Assembly: GCA_032164245.1 (NCBI GenBank)
Contig: JAVMKO010000001.1
Span: 248,381,644 to 248,445,643, forward strand
From: Sternotherus odoratus
Lineage: Eukaryota; Chordata; Testudines; Kinosternidae
Direction: 5' to 3'
Length of the DNA stretch: 64,000 bases
Notes under the pieces: generated by a model
Databases searched by the model: none
The model's input: the letters and a program-made list of their open reading frames with translations, nothing else
Told to the model about the DNA's origin: nothing
Translations under genes and position numbers: made by a program
Part shown: in pieces, positions 34,604 through 46,855 of the stretch
How the letters are laid out: each line of letters starts with the position of its first letter
Position numbering within the stretch: the stretch's first letter is position 1

Positions 34604-35678
34604 TGTGACGGTGCTGTTCCTGGTGGGATCCCACTGTGAGTGTCAGATCAGGACAGATTGCTTCCAAAAGGGCATCTACAGCCCAAAGCTGGGGTTTTTC
34701 CACACTAAGGCAAACCAAACCAGCCAAACAGAAAAGACTTTGGTCTCACCCCACTGGCTAACCACAAGTCACACAAGCAATCCCCTTAAGACACTCCAGC
34801 TTCCCAGTATCACCACCAGCAGCCACCTGTCCTGGGGATCAATGGTTATGAAAACCAATCCCCCAAATAAAGAAAACGGTTCTCCCCAATTCCAAAGAAT
34901 CAGGCCCCAGACCCAGGTCAATATACAAATGAGATCTTACCACAAATCACGCTGTTGCCAATCCTTTAGAATCTAAAATCTAAAGGTTTATTATAAAAGG
35001 AAAAAGGTCTAGGTGAGGGTTAAGAATGGTTAAAAGAAATCAATTACACGCAGTAATGGCACATCTCTTAGCTTAGGCTTGCAGCAAAGGTAGAATAAAC
35101 TGCAGGTTCAAATCAAAGTCTTTGGATGCATCCCATTTGGGGGATGGGTCAGTACCATTGTCCAGAGTTCCCAGAGTAGCAAAGTTCCATCCAAAGCTGA
35201 AAACAAAGCAGGCTGAAGACTGGAGGTGAAAGACAAAATGGGGAATGTTCTTCCAGGCTTTATAGACTTTTTCTTCTGGGCCAAGACCCCTCCTCCTTCT
35301 TCTGCAGAGTCCGGTTGCAAAATGGAGGCTCACAGTCACAAGGTCCAATCACCAGACTTTCCAGGATTCATTTTCTGACCAGGCAGTGACATTCCTAGAG
35401 CAGCTCGGGTGTGGACAGGCATATACAAAGTCCATTGTGTGGTTGATGTCCCTTAATGGGCCATCAGGCAGCCCCAGCATGTCTGAGCCTTCACAGGAGC
35501 CAAGCTTGAAGTACAGCTTGAAGCTTTAACTTTAGTTACAAAATAGATACACACATATGGAATAGATACACACATATGGAATAGATACATACATAAGACA
35601 CCTGTTATGACCCCCTTCCCATAATATTTCGTGCACCCATTGATCTACACGGTACCAAACTATTTCAGTACCGTGACA
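34604..35678 (-). repeat. 5' LTR of the young element
   Basis: Same length and, by eye, same sequence as 31048-32122. On the minus strand the promoter TATAAAG is at 35258-35264 and AATAAA at 34987-34992, so transcription would run toward the internal gene. Confidence 0.93.
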
Positions 35679-35683
35679 CTAGT

Positions 35684-36589
35684 GTTTTCATCTAGAGATC
35701 TATGTCCAAGGTCAGTTAGGTTACAAGTGCAATGATAGTAATTCTCTGGACTTAAATGACTCTTCACCCTATTCCCAAGTGGGAATATGTTCGGGACACA
35801 AAACCATCACACACTTGGGCACAATTGGTGATCTGTACTCAGAAGATACAGACCTCGGGTGAAATCCTGACCCCATTGAAATCAATTGTAAAGCTCTTGT
35901 TGAGTTAAACGGGGCCAGAATTTCACTCTTGGAACCCAAACCTGCTCCCTTTGAAGACAGTGAGGGTTTTTCTTTGATTCTTTGGAATACACTCAAGCTT
36001 TTCATAGTACAGGTGCTGCAGTATCAGGATTGAGATGTATTAGTAGATGGGTATGGAGAAACCGACACAGAGTCTGCCTTTATTATTTCTGTCTCTGTTC
36101 TAGACTATTTTATCAGACCTTTGCTTTTACAGACACAAATTATCCACAAATATTTTTTACACGTTAAAAAGAAAAAAGAATCAGCTACACCTAATATCTC
36201 TATGGCAAGGTATATGGCAGTGCTGCTCTTAAATATCTTCTTGACTGTATTGGAAATTATGAACCTTAATTTCAGTCTAAACGTTATGCTTTCCTGGACC
36301 AAAATCCCAAGTTTTATATAGTTCTATCAAATTTTATATCAACGTTCTGTGCAGGGGTGAGCCCACATCTCAAAATTCGTACCCAGATCCAAATTTCCCA
36401 AAATTCACTGGAATCTGGTTCTATGGTTTTGGTTGGCCTTATGCTTGTGCTAGGGACGAGCTGAAATTTTCCAATTTCCAAAATTCCCCAATTAAAAATT
36501 CCTCAAAGTTGCCACTCTTACTATCCTTGAAACAATAAATATGTTCTTGCACTTAAATGGTGTGACTTTATCTGATTAAAAAATGACCA
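35684..36589. other. Gene-less stretch
   Basis: No gene. It contains the palindrome at 35857-35927, and at about 36506-36565 a segment (caataaatatgttcttgcac) that recurs diverged at about 37793-37835. Confidence 0.5.
35857..35927. repeat. Ancient 71-bp palindromic MITE
   Basis: Left arm ggtgaaatcctgaccccatt faces right arm cggggccagaatttcact, a foldback pattern common in turtle and other amniote DNA. Confidence 0.65.
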
Positions 36590-37009
36590 TGTACATCATT
36601 ATTGCTACCACTGTTATATAATTGCAACAAATCTTGTAATATGTATGTCAAGTAAGGTGTCTACAGAAAGGTTATGATTTGCAGAATATGATTATTCTAT
36701 TTGTATGCATGATTCACTTTTGTATCTGGAGTTATAAATATTAGCTATGTACTTGTATTTCAAATGTTTGCTCCTGTGATAACACCCACAAGATATTTAG
36801 CCTGCACATCTTGAAAGGACTATTCAAGTTACATGGCCCATTGAGGAACACTTATCTCACAATGGACCATGGACCTGACGGACTTTCATGTGAAAGTTCT
36901 GACTAGAGTATGGCCTCTACTATGACTAAGCAAAGCATGCATGGACATGTGACTTGGCCATGTGACTCCAAACACCATCTTGTTACCTGTAATTTTCCAC
37001 AAACGAGAA

Positions 37010-37171
37010 CAGGGATCGGCAACGTTGGCACGCGGGACCGCAGGGTAAGCACCCTTAGTGGGCCCCGCCGTTTTGTTTACCTGGTGTTTCGCCGACAGCA
37101 GCTCCCACTGGCTGCAGTTCGCCATCTCAGTCCAATGGGGGCTGTGCGAAGTGGCACAGTGCTGATCCCTG
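37010..37171. mobile_element. hAT MITE, short copy
   Basis: A 162-bp element starting CAGGGATCGGCAACGTTGG and ending GTGCTGATCCCTG. Octamers are aacgagaa (37002-37009) and aactagaa (37172-37179). It is an internally deleted member of the 11606/18064/47623 group. Confidence 0.87.
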
Positions 37172-37414
37172 AACTAGAACAATGAGTTTCCCTTCACTTG
37201 ACAGAAGCCATAAAAGGCCCTGGAAACATCTCCATTTTGCCTCTTTCCTGCTCATACCTGTGAACTATGAATCTATACTAATAGGAGCATTCTAAGCAAG
37301 TGACTGAGGACCTTCCAATTATTTGGAAGCAACCAAAGACAGCAGTTTATCCCATCACTGCTGCTGATCCAAGAACTTTGCAATTGTTGTACGTATTTGA
37401 TTCCTTTAGCCAGC

Positions 37415-37418
37415 TTTT

Positions 37419-37469
<51 letters not shown>

Positions 37470-37473
37470 CTTT
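37415..37473. repeat. (tttc)n microsatellite
   Basis: About 14 uninterrupted TTTC units. Confidence 0.97.
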
Positions 37474-37866
37474 AAGATCTGAGTTATATATTGACTTGAA
37501 TATGTGGCTGGTCCTTTGGGATCAGAAGAACCCTTTGGTTGACGAAATTGGTTTTAAATAACCACTCATCATGAAGTTTAGTGGTTTTGGTGGTGATACA
37601 AGAATTGGAATACCTAAGGTGGCTGCATTTCTGACTTTTTATTAGGCAGTGTGGTGAGACAGAAGTTTACTTTTGTTGTTGGATTGGTATATCTTATGGG
37701 AGAATTACCACCAGCTTTGGGGACCAGCTGCAGATTCCCAATATCCAGAGTTTCCCAAATCCAAAATCAAGTTGCTATTCTAGCTATCATTAAAACAATA
37801 AACATGCTCTTTCACTTAAATGGTCAATCTGGTCATACATTAAATCTTACCCCTGATGTTATATTA

Positions 37867-37985
37867 GGCCTTTTCTACACTGGCAAGTTTTTTTTTGCAG
37901 TAAAGCAGCTTTGAGCGCTGTAACTCCTGAGGTGTACACACTACCAAGCCACTTAGTGCACACTGCAGTTGTAGTGCTTTAATAG
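37867..37985. mobile_element. Truncated MITE
   Basis: Left end ggccttttctacactggcaa followed by gcagtaaagcagctttgagc; the right end is missing where CR1 begins. Belongs to the broad group of elements with tctacact ends. Confidence 0.55.
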
Positions 37986-38095
37986 ATGTTTAAGGCCAGA
38001 TGGGACCACTATGATCATCTAGTCTGATCTCCTGTGTAACACAGGCCACAGAATTTCACCAAGTGATTCCTCCTTCAAGCCCAGTAACTTGTGGA
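37986..38095 (-). mobile_element. CR1 3' end fragment
   Basis: Minus-strand CR1 tail: tgtttaaggccagatgggac and gatcatctagtctgatctcc, then aggccacagaatttcacc. It parallels the left end of the CR1 at 59221. Confidence 0.82.
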
Positions 38096-40871
38096 TGAAC
38101 TCAAATAATTGTCTATGCTCATTTGGGAGGAAGGAACAAAAGGCAAGTCCTAGAAATAAATGTACTGTTGTTTAAGATTAATAACTGTACACCATAGATC
38201 CGCAACAATCTACCACAATGGAAAAACCTGGTGATGCTTCTCAAAAGCAAATATAGGATTTTCTGAACATCGAAAGCGGTACAGTTATGGTCTCACTCAG
38301 ACATATAAAATTAATGTGCTGTATTTAGCTTTTAAGTATCAGTGGTGTATAAAAGTTTTATTGCTACTACAGCTACAAACATCAGTTTAGGAATCACGAA
38401 CCCCACATAAAACCGTTATGAAAGGCATTTCTCTTAATCACTTTAGCAAACCCTCCTCTGGATATCCCTTCTCTCATTAAAAGACTTAAATATTTTACAG
38501 ATGTTGTGTGCAGGCTTCCGTCCAGATTATCCTTCATTAAATGACTTCTATGGTAGCTGGGTACAAGCAATTCTATTATTGCACACTAGCTAATTATGTC
38601 TCCTTTGTTTTCATTTCATCATTTGAAACAAAGCTTTTAGGGACTCAACCACTCAGTAAGAGGTGATGCCAGACCAAATATATTTTCAACAAATCCCAGC
38701 TGGGCTGCACTAGTGACAGGACTTATAACACAGAGGAGCTATTTGCAAAAAAATACAATAGATAATACACGAACTCTAGAGTGTATACACAGGGACCCTA
38801 TTTCACTACATAGCAGTCTAGCAGTGCATCAGCTAGATGTGGAAATGTGATGAATACTCACTCCCAGAGTCACAAATAAGCTGTGTGCATTATCAGATAC
38901 ACCAGCATTGCTGTTTTCATATTAGCCTGACAGTGTTTCCAATGTATATTAATATACTAGTGGCAAGAAGGGGGAGAGGTTGCAAATTGCTTCCCTCCTG
39001 GTGCTGGATTGTTGTTAGGCTGTGTCTGCTCTTTACATTGCTTAGGAAGCCAAAGGAGCTGACACGATGACATGATTTTCCCAGAGGGAAGGCCAGGGAA
39101 ATGATCAGGCACTTGAAGTTTCCCCCTGGTGCAAACACTTTGCCAAGGAAAGCGATTTCTCAGTATCTGTTTGGCTAAAATCCAGACAAATTTTTATTTC
39201 ACTGTCATGTGGTCCCATCTAGGACACATTGAAGAATTATTGTTATCACTTAAAAGTGTGCAAAGCACTTCACAAACATAGAAGAAGACAGGTCCTTTTC
39301 CCCAAAAAGAATTTATAGTCTCAAGAGACAGCAAGGCAAAGGACAACTGTGGGAGAGAAAGGTGAGAGAAAGAGACAATATCACCTAATAAGATACTTTT
39401 TATTTATTTTCTTTTTCTCATGTACAATTTGTAACCCTTACTTATACACCTCAGCCTCACTTGGAAAGGGTTAATGTGGGCCTGAGAGGCCAATTAACCC
39501 AACTGACTGCACCTGGAAGGTGGGCTAGGCTTAATGAAAGATGAAGCCCATCTGGGGAAGGATCTGTGGGGGTGGGAGGGTGACTATAAAGAAAGGAAGC
39601 ACAGATTTGAAGGGGGCTGCAGGGAGAGATGGAAAGAATGCTGTAGTCTTTGTTTTGGTGTTAAAGAGTTGAGAGCCTGGCAGGGTCAAAGAGGAAGTCC
39701 TGGGGGACAGTTGGCCCTGGGATCCTCTCCTGAGTAGCTAATTGTGGCAGGATGCATAGCCAACTAGGTGAAACAAGCTCTGGTGAGGAAGCCAGATAAA
39801 GAGCTGGCTCTGGACTTCCAGAGAGAGACAGTTGTGGGAAGGGGTTCTACTGAGGGGGGGAGGGTGAAAGGTCAGTTCTGAGGAGGGCAGCAGTAGGTTT
39901 GATTGTACTTTTAATTTGGGATTTTATTGAGAGGATTTCCATGAGAGCGCCCTTCAAGTCCTATCCCTGATAAAATGGTGGACCTAGAGAGGTTGTAGGA
40001 AGAAGGCCTGAAAAAGAGGTTATGATAGAAAGAAATCTGGGGAAGAAGCAGCAAGGAGTCTGACAGGGAAGATATTGGGTGCCAGTTATTGGGTCCCTGG
40101 ACTGGAATCCTGTGTAGTGGAATCCCCTGCCAGCCCCTGGGGACTGGGGATAAAGGGGATAAAGATGACTGAGAGCCCCTCAGAGAAGCATGTGGGAACC
40201 AGAGTTGGAGCCAAAGGCCTTGTGTAAGGGTATTCGACAAAGCTTGCTCTTACCCTGGAGAGTGTGGGATTAAAATGGGACCTGGCCAGGCGGCTGAGAC
40301 TTGAAAAGAGACAGAGCACTGCAGGACTGAGCATCTGTCAGCAGGGGGCTCAAGAGGGAGAGGGTAGCTACTCCATGCCCAGCCACAAGAGGCACGTCCA
40401 TCTTGAGTTCTCCTGTAGTTTGCTCTTATCCTCTTCAATTATTTAAATGTGCCTTTTGACTGTTCTTTAAGTCTTGATAGTTTTCTGTGGCTATTTAGCT
40501 ATTTTCCCTTTGTTTAACCTAATGTAAGCTAAGGAATTGCAAGCCTGCTTGCTGCTAGGGTAGGTTCTCCATTCCCCTCCTTGTTGCAGTCCAAGAACTG
40601 TGGACTTGTGGAGACCTCCTCCTCTTTTTCAATGCCTCCCTACCGTTTCCATATCCAGACCCCCTATAAGGGGAAAAAGCAAGGGCCTATAAAGTTTTAA
40701 GAGTATCTATAGACATTATTCTAAAAGCCTTCAGGATTTAAGAAAACATGGTATCTTTAGTATAGGGATTCGAAGCATCCTATAGAATTTAATCAAGAAT
40801 TATATCATTGCTCTGAAATTTGATAGGATGTTTCCAAAGACCTATAAAATGGCTATAATTCTTTATTAAAT

Positions 40872-40950
40872 TACATCAGTTGGTTCATCAGTTACATCAG
40901 TTACATCAGTTGGTTCATCTATCAGTTGGTTCATCAGTTGGTTCATCTAT
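40872..40950. repeat. Short tandem array (cagttggttcat)
   Basis: Six or so units of 9-13 bp mixing catcagttacat and cagttggttcat. Confidence 0.8.
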
Positions 40951-42298
40951 TCAATTCATAGGATTTTTCCATAGATGTTACCTACTGCATATGTAACTTA
41001 ATTGCAATCAAGTACTAGAGGAAACACATTTCTTCCTTATGCCCTGTTGCTAAGGGAGTATAAGATGGCAAAGAGTCCCAGAAAAAAATGCTCTCCTTCA
41101 GCCTTGTTAGACTGCAGGGATGCCTGCCTGTCCCACACCCAACTCCTGCAAGAGCTAGATAAAACCTGGGCTGATCCTTTTGTCTCCATACTCAAATTCC
41201 ATTGGTAAAAGGGGCCCACTCTTCTCTTCAATCTAGACACTGCCAGAGCAACTAACCAGATGCATGTGTAACAAGCATAGCTCATGCTCTCCACTGCTAG
41301 CCCTCATCTGCCCATCCCATCTCACCGAGCTTTTGCTTACTGTCCTAGTGCTTACGAAGTCTTGTGAGATGACGAGAACTTTCACCTCTCAGCGCATCCA
41401 GGGTGGGAACCTGATTGGCTTTGTGTAGAAAGTGCCATACACACATCATGCTGGATTAATAAATCCACTCCCTTCATCATCATGTCTCCTATGCCCTGGC
41501 CACAGACTGAAATACAAGAAGGAAGAAATAAACCGGCAGAAGAATGTCCACTAGAACTCCTAAATTAATCATTGCAAATATCATTTTTTCCAATATGTAA
41601 TCAGACAGTATAATCATAGGAAAATAATAAAGGCCTTGCTTTTCATCCTGCATGGTTGTTTTCCCTCACATTCATTCATTTTTAAACATTTCTGTAGTCC
41701 TGTACAGTGAGAGAAATCTAGCTAGTTAATCAAACACTGATAACCTAAAGAACACAGTCCTTATCACTTTGCTGTAGAATCTGCTCTTGCAGTTGTACAG
41801 CAGGGGTCACCATAGCTGTTGGAGATCCTGAACTTTTCACACTGCTTTTTCCTCTGATTTCCACTATATATTGCAGTAGATTCTACTGAGTAGAAGTACA
41901 AAAAGAAGAAGAAAAACCCTAGCAAGCAAACCATTTCCTATTATTTGGAAATTAGCAACCCCTGGACTGTTTCTAAAACAAATTGTTTCCATTATGAGGA
42001 CATTACAATGCTATACACATCCACAAGTAATCACTGTGCAAATACATTGCTGGTTTTAATATGCCGATTTATTCTGCATATATGTGTGTGCATAATTTGA
42101 CTCTACTTCTCCAAAATTCAGATCACAAGAAACAAATTCACTGCTTGTATTTTCCTCTACCCTAGAGTACAAACAGAATATTTTGGACTCTTTAATGTTA
42201 AAATAGCATCGTGATTAATTAAACTAATAAGAATTGCAGAAAATAAGAAACTGCATTTCAAGGGACTGATGATTTGCACATAATATTTACTATTTTAG

Positions 42299-42408
42299 GA
42301 CCTGATCCTGCAAACAGGCATACATCTTAGCTTTATTTTCATGTGTGTTTCTACTAAGTCAGTTGGACTACTTGTGCTTAAATGGGTGTTTGTAGGATCA
42401 CAGCCTTA
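42299..42408. repeat. Ancient palindromic MITE
   Basis: Ends ctgatcctgcaaaca and tgtttgtaggatcacag are inverted copies; diverged interior. Confidence 0.6.
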
Positions 42409-42899
42409 GTAAATATGGGGTTTAAACTTCAGATTTATTATTTGATGTGAGCATTAGTTTGTGAAATTGAATGTTAAGGGAGGACATTATAACCAAGCTG
42501 GGAATCAGGGTCTAACAACCGGACTCCAAATTGCAGGCTGGCCAAATGTATGTATGTTTGATATCAACACACAAACAGAGAAGCTTTGGCTCTTGCTTCC
42601 CTAATGAGAAGGTGTGCACTTAGGGGGGCAGATAGTCCCCTTGGCCAAAAAATACTTGCAAAGAAAAGGAAACCCATCAAACAACATATTAAAAGAGAGT
42701 AATGCTCCTTGCAGCTGGCTATTCCCCCAAACTATGTTTTTCTTAGATTATATTTGAAGGCTTCCTTGGGCATGTTTAAGAGCAAGTCTCTGGCTGGTGA
42801 CTGCTCTCACACTTTCACCTAAAACACTTAATTAGCTTTAGGAAAAACAAATATGCACATATACACATCCAGATCATTGTCATTAATTTATTGCTCACT

Positions 42900-42965
42900 A
42901 GTAAGTCTGTTGTGAAAAGTGCTATCAACAAACATACGAGTATCACTTTTCACAGCAGACTTACT
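42900..42965. repeat. Near-perfect 22-bp stem hairpin
   Basis: Left arm agtaagtctgttgtgaaaag (plus tg) at 42900-42921 pairs with cacttttcacagcagactta (plus ct) at 42944-42965; only one mismatch in 22 pairs, 22-base loop. It could be a tiny foldback element or a transcribed hairpin. Confidence 0.75.
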
Positions 42966-43415
42966 CTTCCCTGCCAAGCCTGGGGACAAAGTAAACCCTT
43001 GATGGGGGGCCAGAAGAGGCATCAGGGGGGCTAAGCCTGAAGTCCCAGTGCCTGGGGCCTCTTGCCAGGCAACTGGAGCCTGGAACTGGAGCCCAAAGCC
43101 CCACAGCCAGAGCCTGCCACCCTGCTGACCCAGCGCTGAACCCCAAAGCCTGAGCCCCACTACCCTGGGAAGGTGGGGAACTCACTGGGTGCCTGCTGCT
43201 CCAGCGTTGTGTCCAAAGGGTCTCCAAAGGGGGAGCATGGCCCAACCCTTGCTGGCAGCACCCCAGCAACCAACACCAAGGTGGGGCCTCCAGGAGCAAC
43301 AGCGAGGGGGAGTAACCACTACTTCCCTGCGCCCCCCCCAAGCCCAGGAGGCTGTGGCCGCAAGAAAAGGTCCTGGTGGCTGCATGCAGCCACAGTAGCC
43401 ACATTTGAGAAACGC
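42966..43415. mobile_element. Right part of a hAT-like element
   Basis: GC-rich sequence ending cacatttgagaaacgctgg, the usual right tip (inverse of CCAGCGTTTCTCAAA) of a hAT family also seen inside the elements at 4729 and 50403. The left tip was not found, so the copy is truncated or its left end is lost. Confidence 0.5.
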
Positions 43416-43479
43416 TGGCTGCCAGAGGTTCCATTTCTACCTCAAAATAATGGTAGACGTGAGATATAAGGAGATACAC

Positions 43480-43810
43480 ACAGACTTTGCATGATCCTTC
43501 ACCTGAGGAGACAAGGAAAACCAGTTTGCCTTGAATTCTGTGGGGATCCCAGCTAAGAGTTAGCCAGCTAACGCTGGGAAAGGAAGATTGGTGAGATATC
43601 TTTAAACAAAGACAGTAGCTTGTTAAGTTAGGTGTTAGCCATTAGAAAGTATATATATACTTCTGTGTGTTTGTAACCAATTCTTATCTTTATTCCTTCT
43701 ACTCGGTATCACTCATCCTATGACCTTTTGTTAATAAACTGGCTTTATTGTTACTGCAAAGTGCTCAGGGATGGGTTTGAGGGGAAGGGTGTGTTTACCC
43801 CGGTTACATA
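43480..43810 (+). mobile_element. LTR-like 3' region
   Basis: A stretch with gttaggtgttagccattaga, then ttgtaaccaattcttatctt and AATAAA at 43733-43738 resembles the R-U5 part of turtle retroviral LTRs. Ends not located. Confidence 0.35.
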
Positions 43811-45905
43811 AATAGTCTGTAATGTGCTGAGTTTTTAAAAGAGCAACAAACTTGGTATCTCCTGTGAATGTACAGTACTAAGTGTTTGCATTGCAGAGAA
43901 ACATCTCTGAGGAGCTTGGAGGATGCAGATCACAGCATTTGCTGGTGAGGAAGGCAGACTGGCGTGGCCAGGAGATGAGACACAGTCGAATCTGCATCAA
44001 AGCTCACTCTTGTTAAGGCAAAGGTAACACACTGACTGACTCACCATTCTGGGTATCCCCAGCAGCATGTGACATAACTAACATTGGTCTTTATGTTGAT
44101 TTAGCTCTACGATTGTGAAGCCTTACGTCAGTTTACAAGTGACTTGTCTCAATTTGGCTTCCCCCCGTAGCTAACTGAATGGATATAAGCCAGTTGTAAA
44201 CCAATTTAAGTATGTCCATATGGGGTGGCACCAACATTTAACTGAATCCAGTTTTAGTAAGACCAGTCCTAAGAGAGCAAAATGCACGATAGCCCCTCTC
44301 CTCCTGACTATGCCTCTGTTTTTCAAAACCATGCCCCGCTTCCCGAGAGGGCACAAAACATCAGTGCATGCCATGTGTAACAGGGAGTACTCATCCCCGC
44401 TTTCAAAAGGAGCATAACAACACTCCCATTCAGCTTCCTTTTTATGGTTTTGTATGGCATTTTATACAACTTAAACTCTTTTCCTCTCCAGTGCACTATG
44501 CAGTGGACCTGAAAATCAGGCCCATGATTAATATCAATGGCTGATGAGGCTGAATAGGAATTCTAATTATGAGCTGACACACCGTGAATGGGTTAATTTC
44601 ACTGCACTCCCTGAAGCATTTCAACAGAAGGTGAATGAGATGCAAGAGAAGGGAGACAACGCTACAGTTATTGAGTGCCTCCAAAATGAGAAATCTTGAA
44701 ATGATTTCTTTTTTGCTTTGCATTCTGCTACCCTCCACTTAAGGGACAGTGATGGAAGCAAAGTAAACAGTGCAAACGTACTTCTATATTTCCTTTTAAT
44801 TTAATTTCACAGAAGAAAGGGAAAGCATTTCATTTTGCACTTTGCCAAACACTTCTGTGTCTGAAGTCAAGTCACATCCCCCTCTATCCACTCCACCGAA
44901 ATTATCCAGAAAACCATTATTTTCTATGTTTGCAACTATTTTTTACCTTTTTGTTCCCAATGGATACAGTAAGCAGCACACCAAGAAATACGGTGAGGCT
45001 GTGTATTCTAGAGTTACAAAACCCATCTAGTAAACAAGAATAAATTAAAGATTTAAATATGCTAGAGTTGGGATCTTAATAGGTTAGTAAAAGTCAACAG
45101 AAGCTTTCATCATATAGAACTAGCCATACAAATAACTACAGCCCAGCTCCTACAAACATTAACGGTATGCATAAGTTTATTCATGTACGTAGGCCCCATG
45201 CGAGTGGTTGAAATCATGTCCCTGTTGAAAACAATGACAAAACTTCCATTGATTTTGGTAGGACCAAGAGCTCAGAGACTAGTAACTTGAATTGAGTTAT
45301 CCACATATTCAATGTTTTCAGAATTTGGGCCTATTCATGGGAAAGCTGTCCAGGAGAAGTCAAAAGGGTCTGTCTGTTATGACTGATTCACACAGAGCTG
45401 GTCAAATTGTTCATCGTTCCTCAAAATCTGAGGAATTTAGTTCTTTTTCTGGTTATAAATTATCCATAGGCAGAGTGTTGTTTTACAGGTTTGTTCTTTA
45501 TTTGTAATTGTTCAAAAAATAGTGCAAACAAATATCAGTTTGTAATTTGTTCCCAAACCAATTATGTGCACCATTTGCTACGTATATTTGTGCTTCACAA
45601 CATATAATATGAAGGGCCAAAATCCATTTGCTGTGGATGTAAGATTTTAACTGCAGTTTCAGCTAAAAAACTTTTCATATAGGCCCAGAGTCCACACCTT
45701 GGCCTGGGCATAAGATCTAGCTAACAGAAAACAATACATGCCTAAGAGAAATCTGGGGTAAGCAGATAACCTTGTGTGTGTTTCCTGTCAGTGAGCAGAG
45801 TCAACATAACTCCAAATGTAGTAGGGCATCCTTCTCGTGAGTAATAGACACATGAAGTGCTGAGAAAGGCCTCAAAGTTAACTCTCTAATGCGGGGAGGA
45901 GATAA
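43811..45905. other. Gene-less stretch
   Basis: No gene. About 45140-45270 looks like another old foldback remnant (ctcctacaaacatt versus gatttttgg-type arms), too diverged to define. Confidence 0.45.
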
Positions 45906-46004
45906 GAACATAACATAAGAACATAAGAACGGCCATACTGGGTCAGACCAAAGGTCCATCTAGCCCAGCATCCTGTCTACCGACAGTGGCCAATGGATAG
46001 TTGT
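45906..46004 (-). mobile_element. CR1-type LINE 3' end
   Basis: aacataagaacggccatact, gggtcagaccaaaggtccat and tagcccagcatcctgtctac are the reverse of a widespread reptile CR1 subfamily tail; only about 100 bases are left. Confidence 0.75.
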
Positions 46005-46554
46005 ACAATACCCCTCAGATCCCAGACAGGGTTTGGGGAGAGGCCTAATATGATTGACATGAGTGATGACGCCCTCCCCTCCCAGATGAATGCTAATCCT
46101 AGACCACCGAAATGCAAGGGTAAATTTACAAACAAATGTTATTGTTAAGTACTAATTACTGCCTTCTTGCTTTAAATCTCCAGGAATGCACCTATGGGTC
46201 AACTGAGACAGCTGCTACCTCATTGCCCTGGACCCAAAAATTAGAATTTAACCTGTACATTTTAATAGACATAGTTTGGGGGTAATTACCTGTGTGTCAG
46301 AAATATGTTAATATGGGCCATGAGCAGAGCCATTATGTAATTTTTTAGACCATTGGCTTACTGTGCTTACCTTGTCTTCCTGCTAGAACCTATCCCAGGG
46401 TGTGGGAAAAACCACCTCCATTTCTCCTCTCCACCCAATAAACACCATATGTAACCTATTGTAATTAATTGTTATGCAGTGTCTCTGAGCCTAACAAGCA
46501 AAGTAACACTCCACCAGCGCTGTGCGTAATAAACTACTGTGCTTGACTCTACAC
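46005..46554. other. Gene-less stretch
   Basis: No gene or repeat recognised. ttaatatgggccatgagcag and a following AATAAA near 46438 give a weak hint of LTR sequence but no ends. Confidence 0.4.
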
Positions 46555-46847
46555 CAGGGTTTCTCAAACTGGAGGTCACAACCCCCCCCAGGGGGTAGCC
46601 GAGTGCTCCCAGGGTGGTCACGAGCTCCTACCACCGCCAAAAAGCTGCCAAGTTGATTAGTTCCGCATTCAGAGGCTTTTCAGCAGACATACCGAGCGCT
46701 CTCAGAAGTGCTCGGCATGTCCACCGAAAATAGCTGCCGAATGTGGAAGTATTCAATTCGGCAGCTTTTCGGCGGACATACAAGGGTCGCGCCGCACTGC
46801 CGGAGAAGAAAAAAGGGTTGCGGTCTCAGAAAGTTTGAGAGCCGCTG
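46555..46847. mobile_element. hAT MITE (CAGGGTTTCTCAAACT ends)
   Basis: A 293-bp element from CAGGGTTTCTCAAACTGG to AAAGTTTGAGAGCCGCTG with a perfect octamer ctctacac at 46547-46554 and 46848-46855. The interior has two facing cggcagctttt-type motifs. Confidence 0.9.
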
Positions 46848-46855
46848 CTCTACAC

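Larger units (their letters stand above)
31043..35683 (-). mobile_element. Young non-autonomous LTR retroelement (endogenous retrovirus-like)
   Basis: Two 1,075-bp LTRs (31048-32122, 34604-35678) flank a 2,481-bp interior. A perfect 5-bp duplication, ctagt, lies at 31043-31047 and 35679-35683. On the minus strand the order is 5' LTR, primer site, one long reading frame, short purine tract, 3' LTR. I compared the LTRs by eye and saw no difference, and every frame in one recurs 3,556 bp away in the other, so the insertion is recent. There is no protease, reverse transcriptase or integrase; movement would need enzymes from a related element. It resembles a retroviral or gypsy relative reduced to a single gene. 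Confidence 0.92.
36590..37560 (+). mobile_element. Probable LTR, interrupted by a hAT
   Basis: Sequence on both sides of the hAT at 37010-37171 joins into a unit I recall as a dispersed turtle LTR, including aatatgtatgtcaagtaagg, aagcatgcatggacatgtga, and a TATA-like agccataaaaggccctgg (37207-37224). A TTTC microsatellite expanded inside it. Borders were not determined. Confidence 0.45.
38096..42899. other. Long gene-less stretch
   Basis: No gene supported over 4.8 kb. At about 39230-39350 (caaagcacttcacaaacata) is a fragment resembling the tail of an old SINE. 39440-40430 is purine-rich and may be an unrecognised LTR. A tandem of short cagttggttcat/cagttacat units lies at 40872-40950. An old palindrome lies at 42299-42408. 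Confidence 0.5.

Noticed and set aside
43173..43479. Overlapping frames on both strands near 43 kb
   Set aside because: GC-rich hAT-like remnant; frames on both strands indicate composition, not genes.
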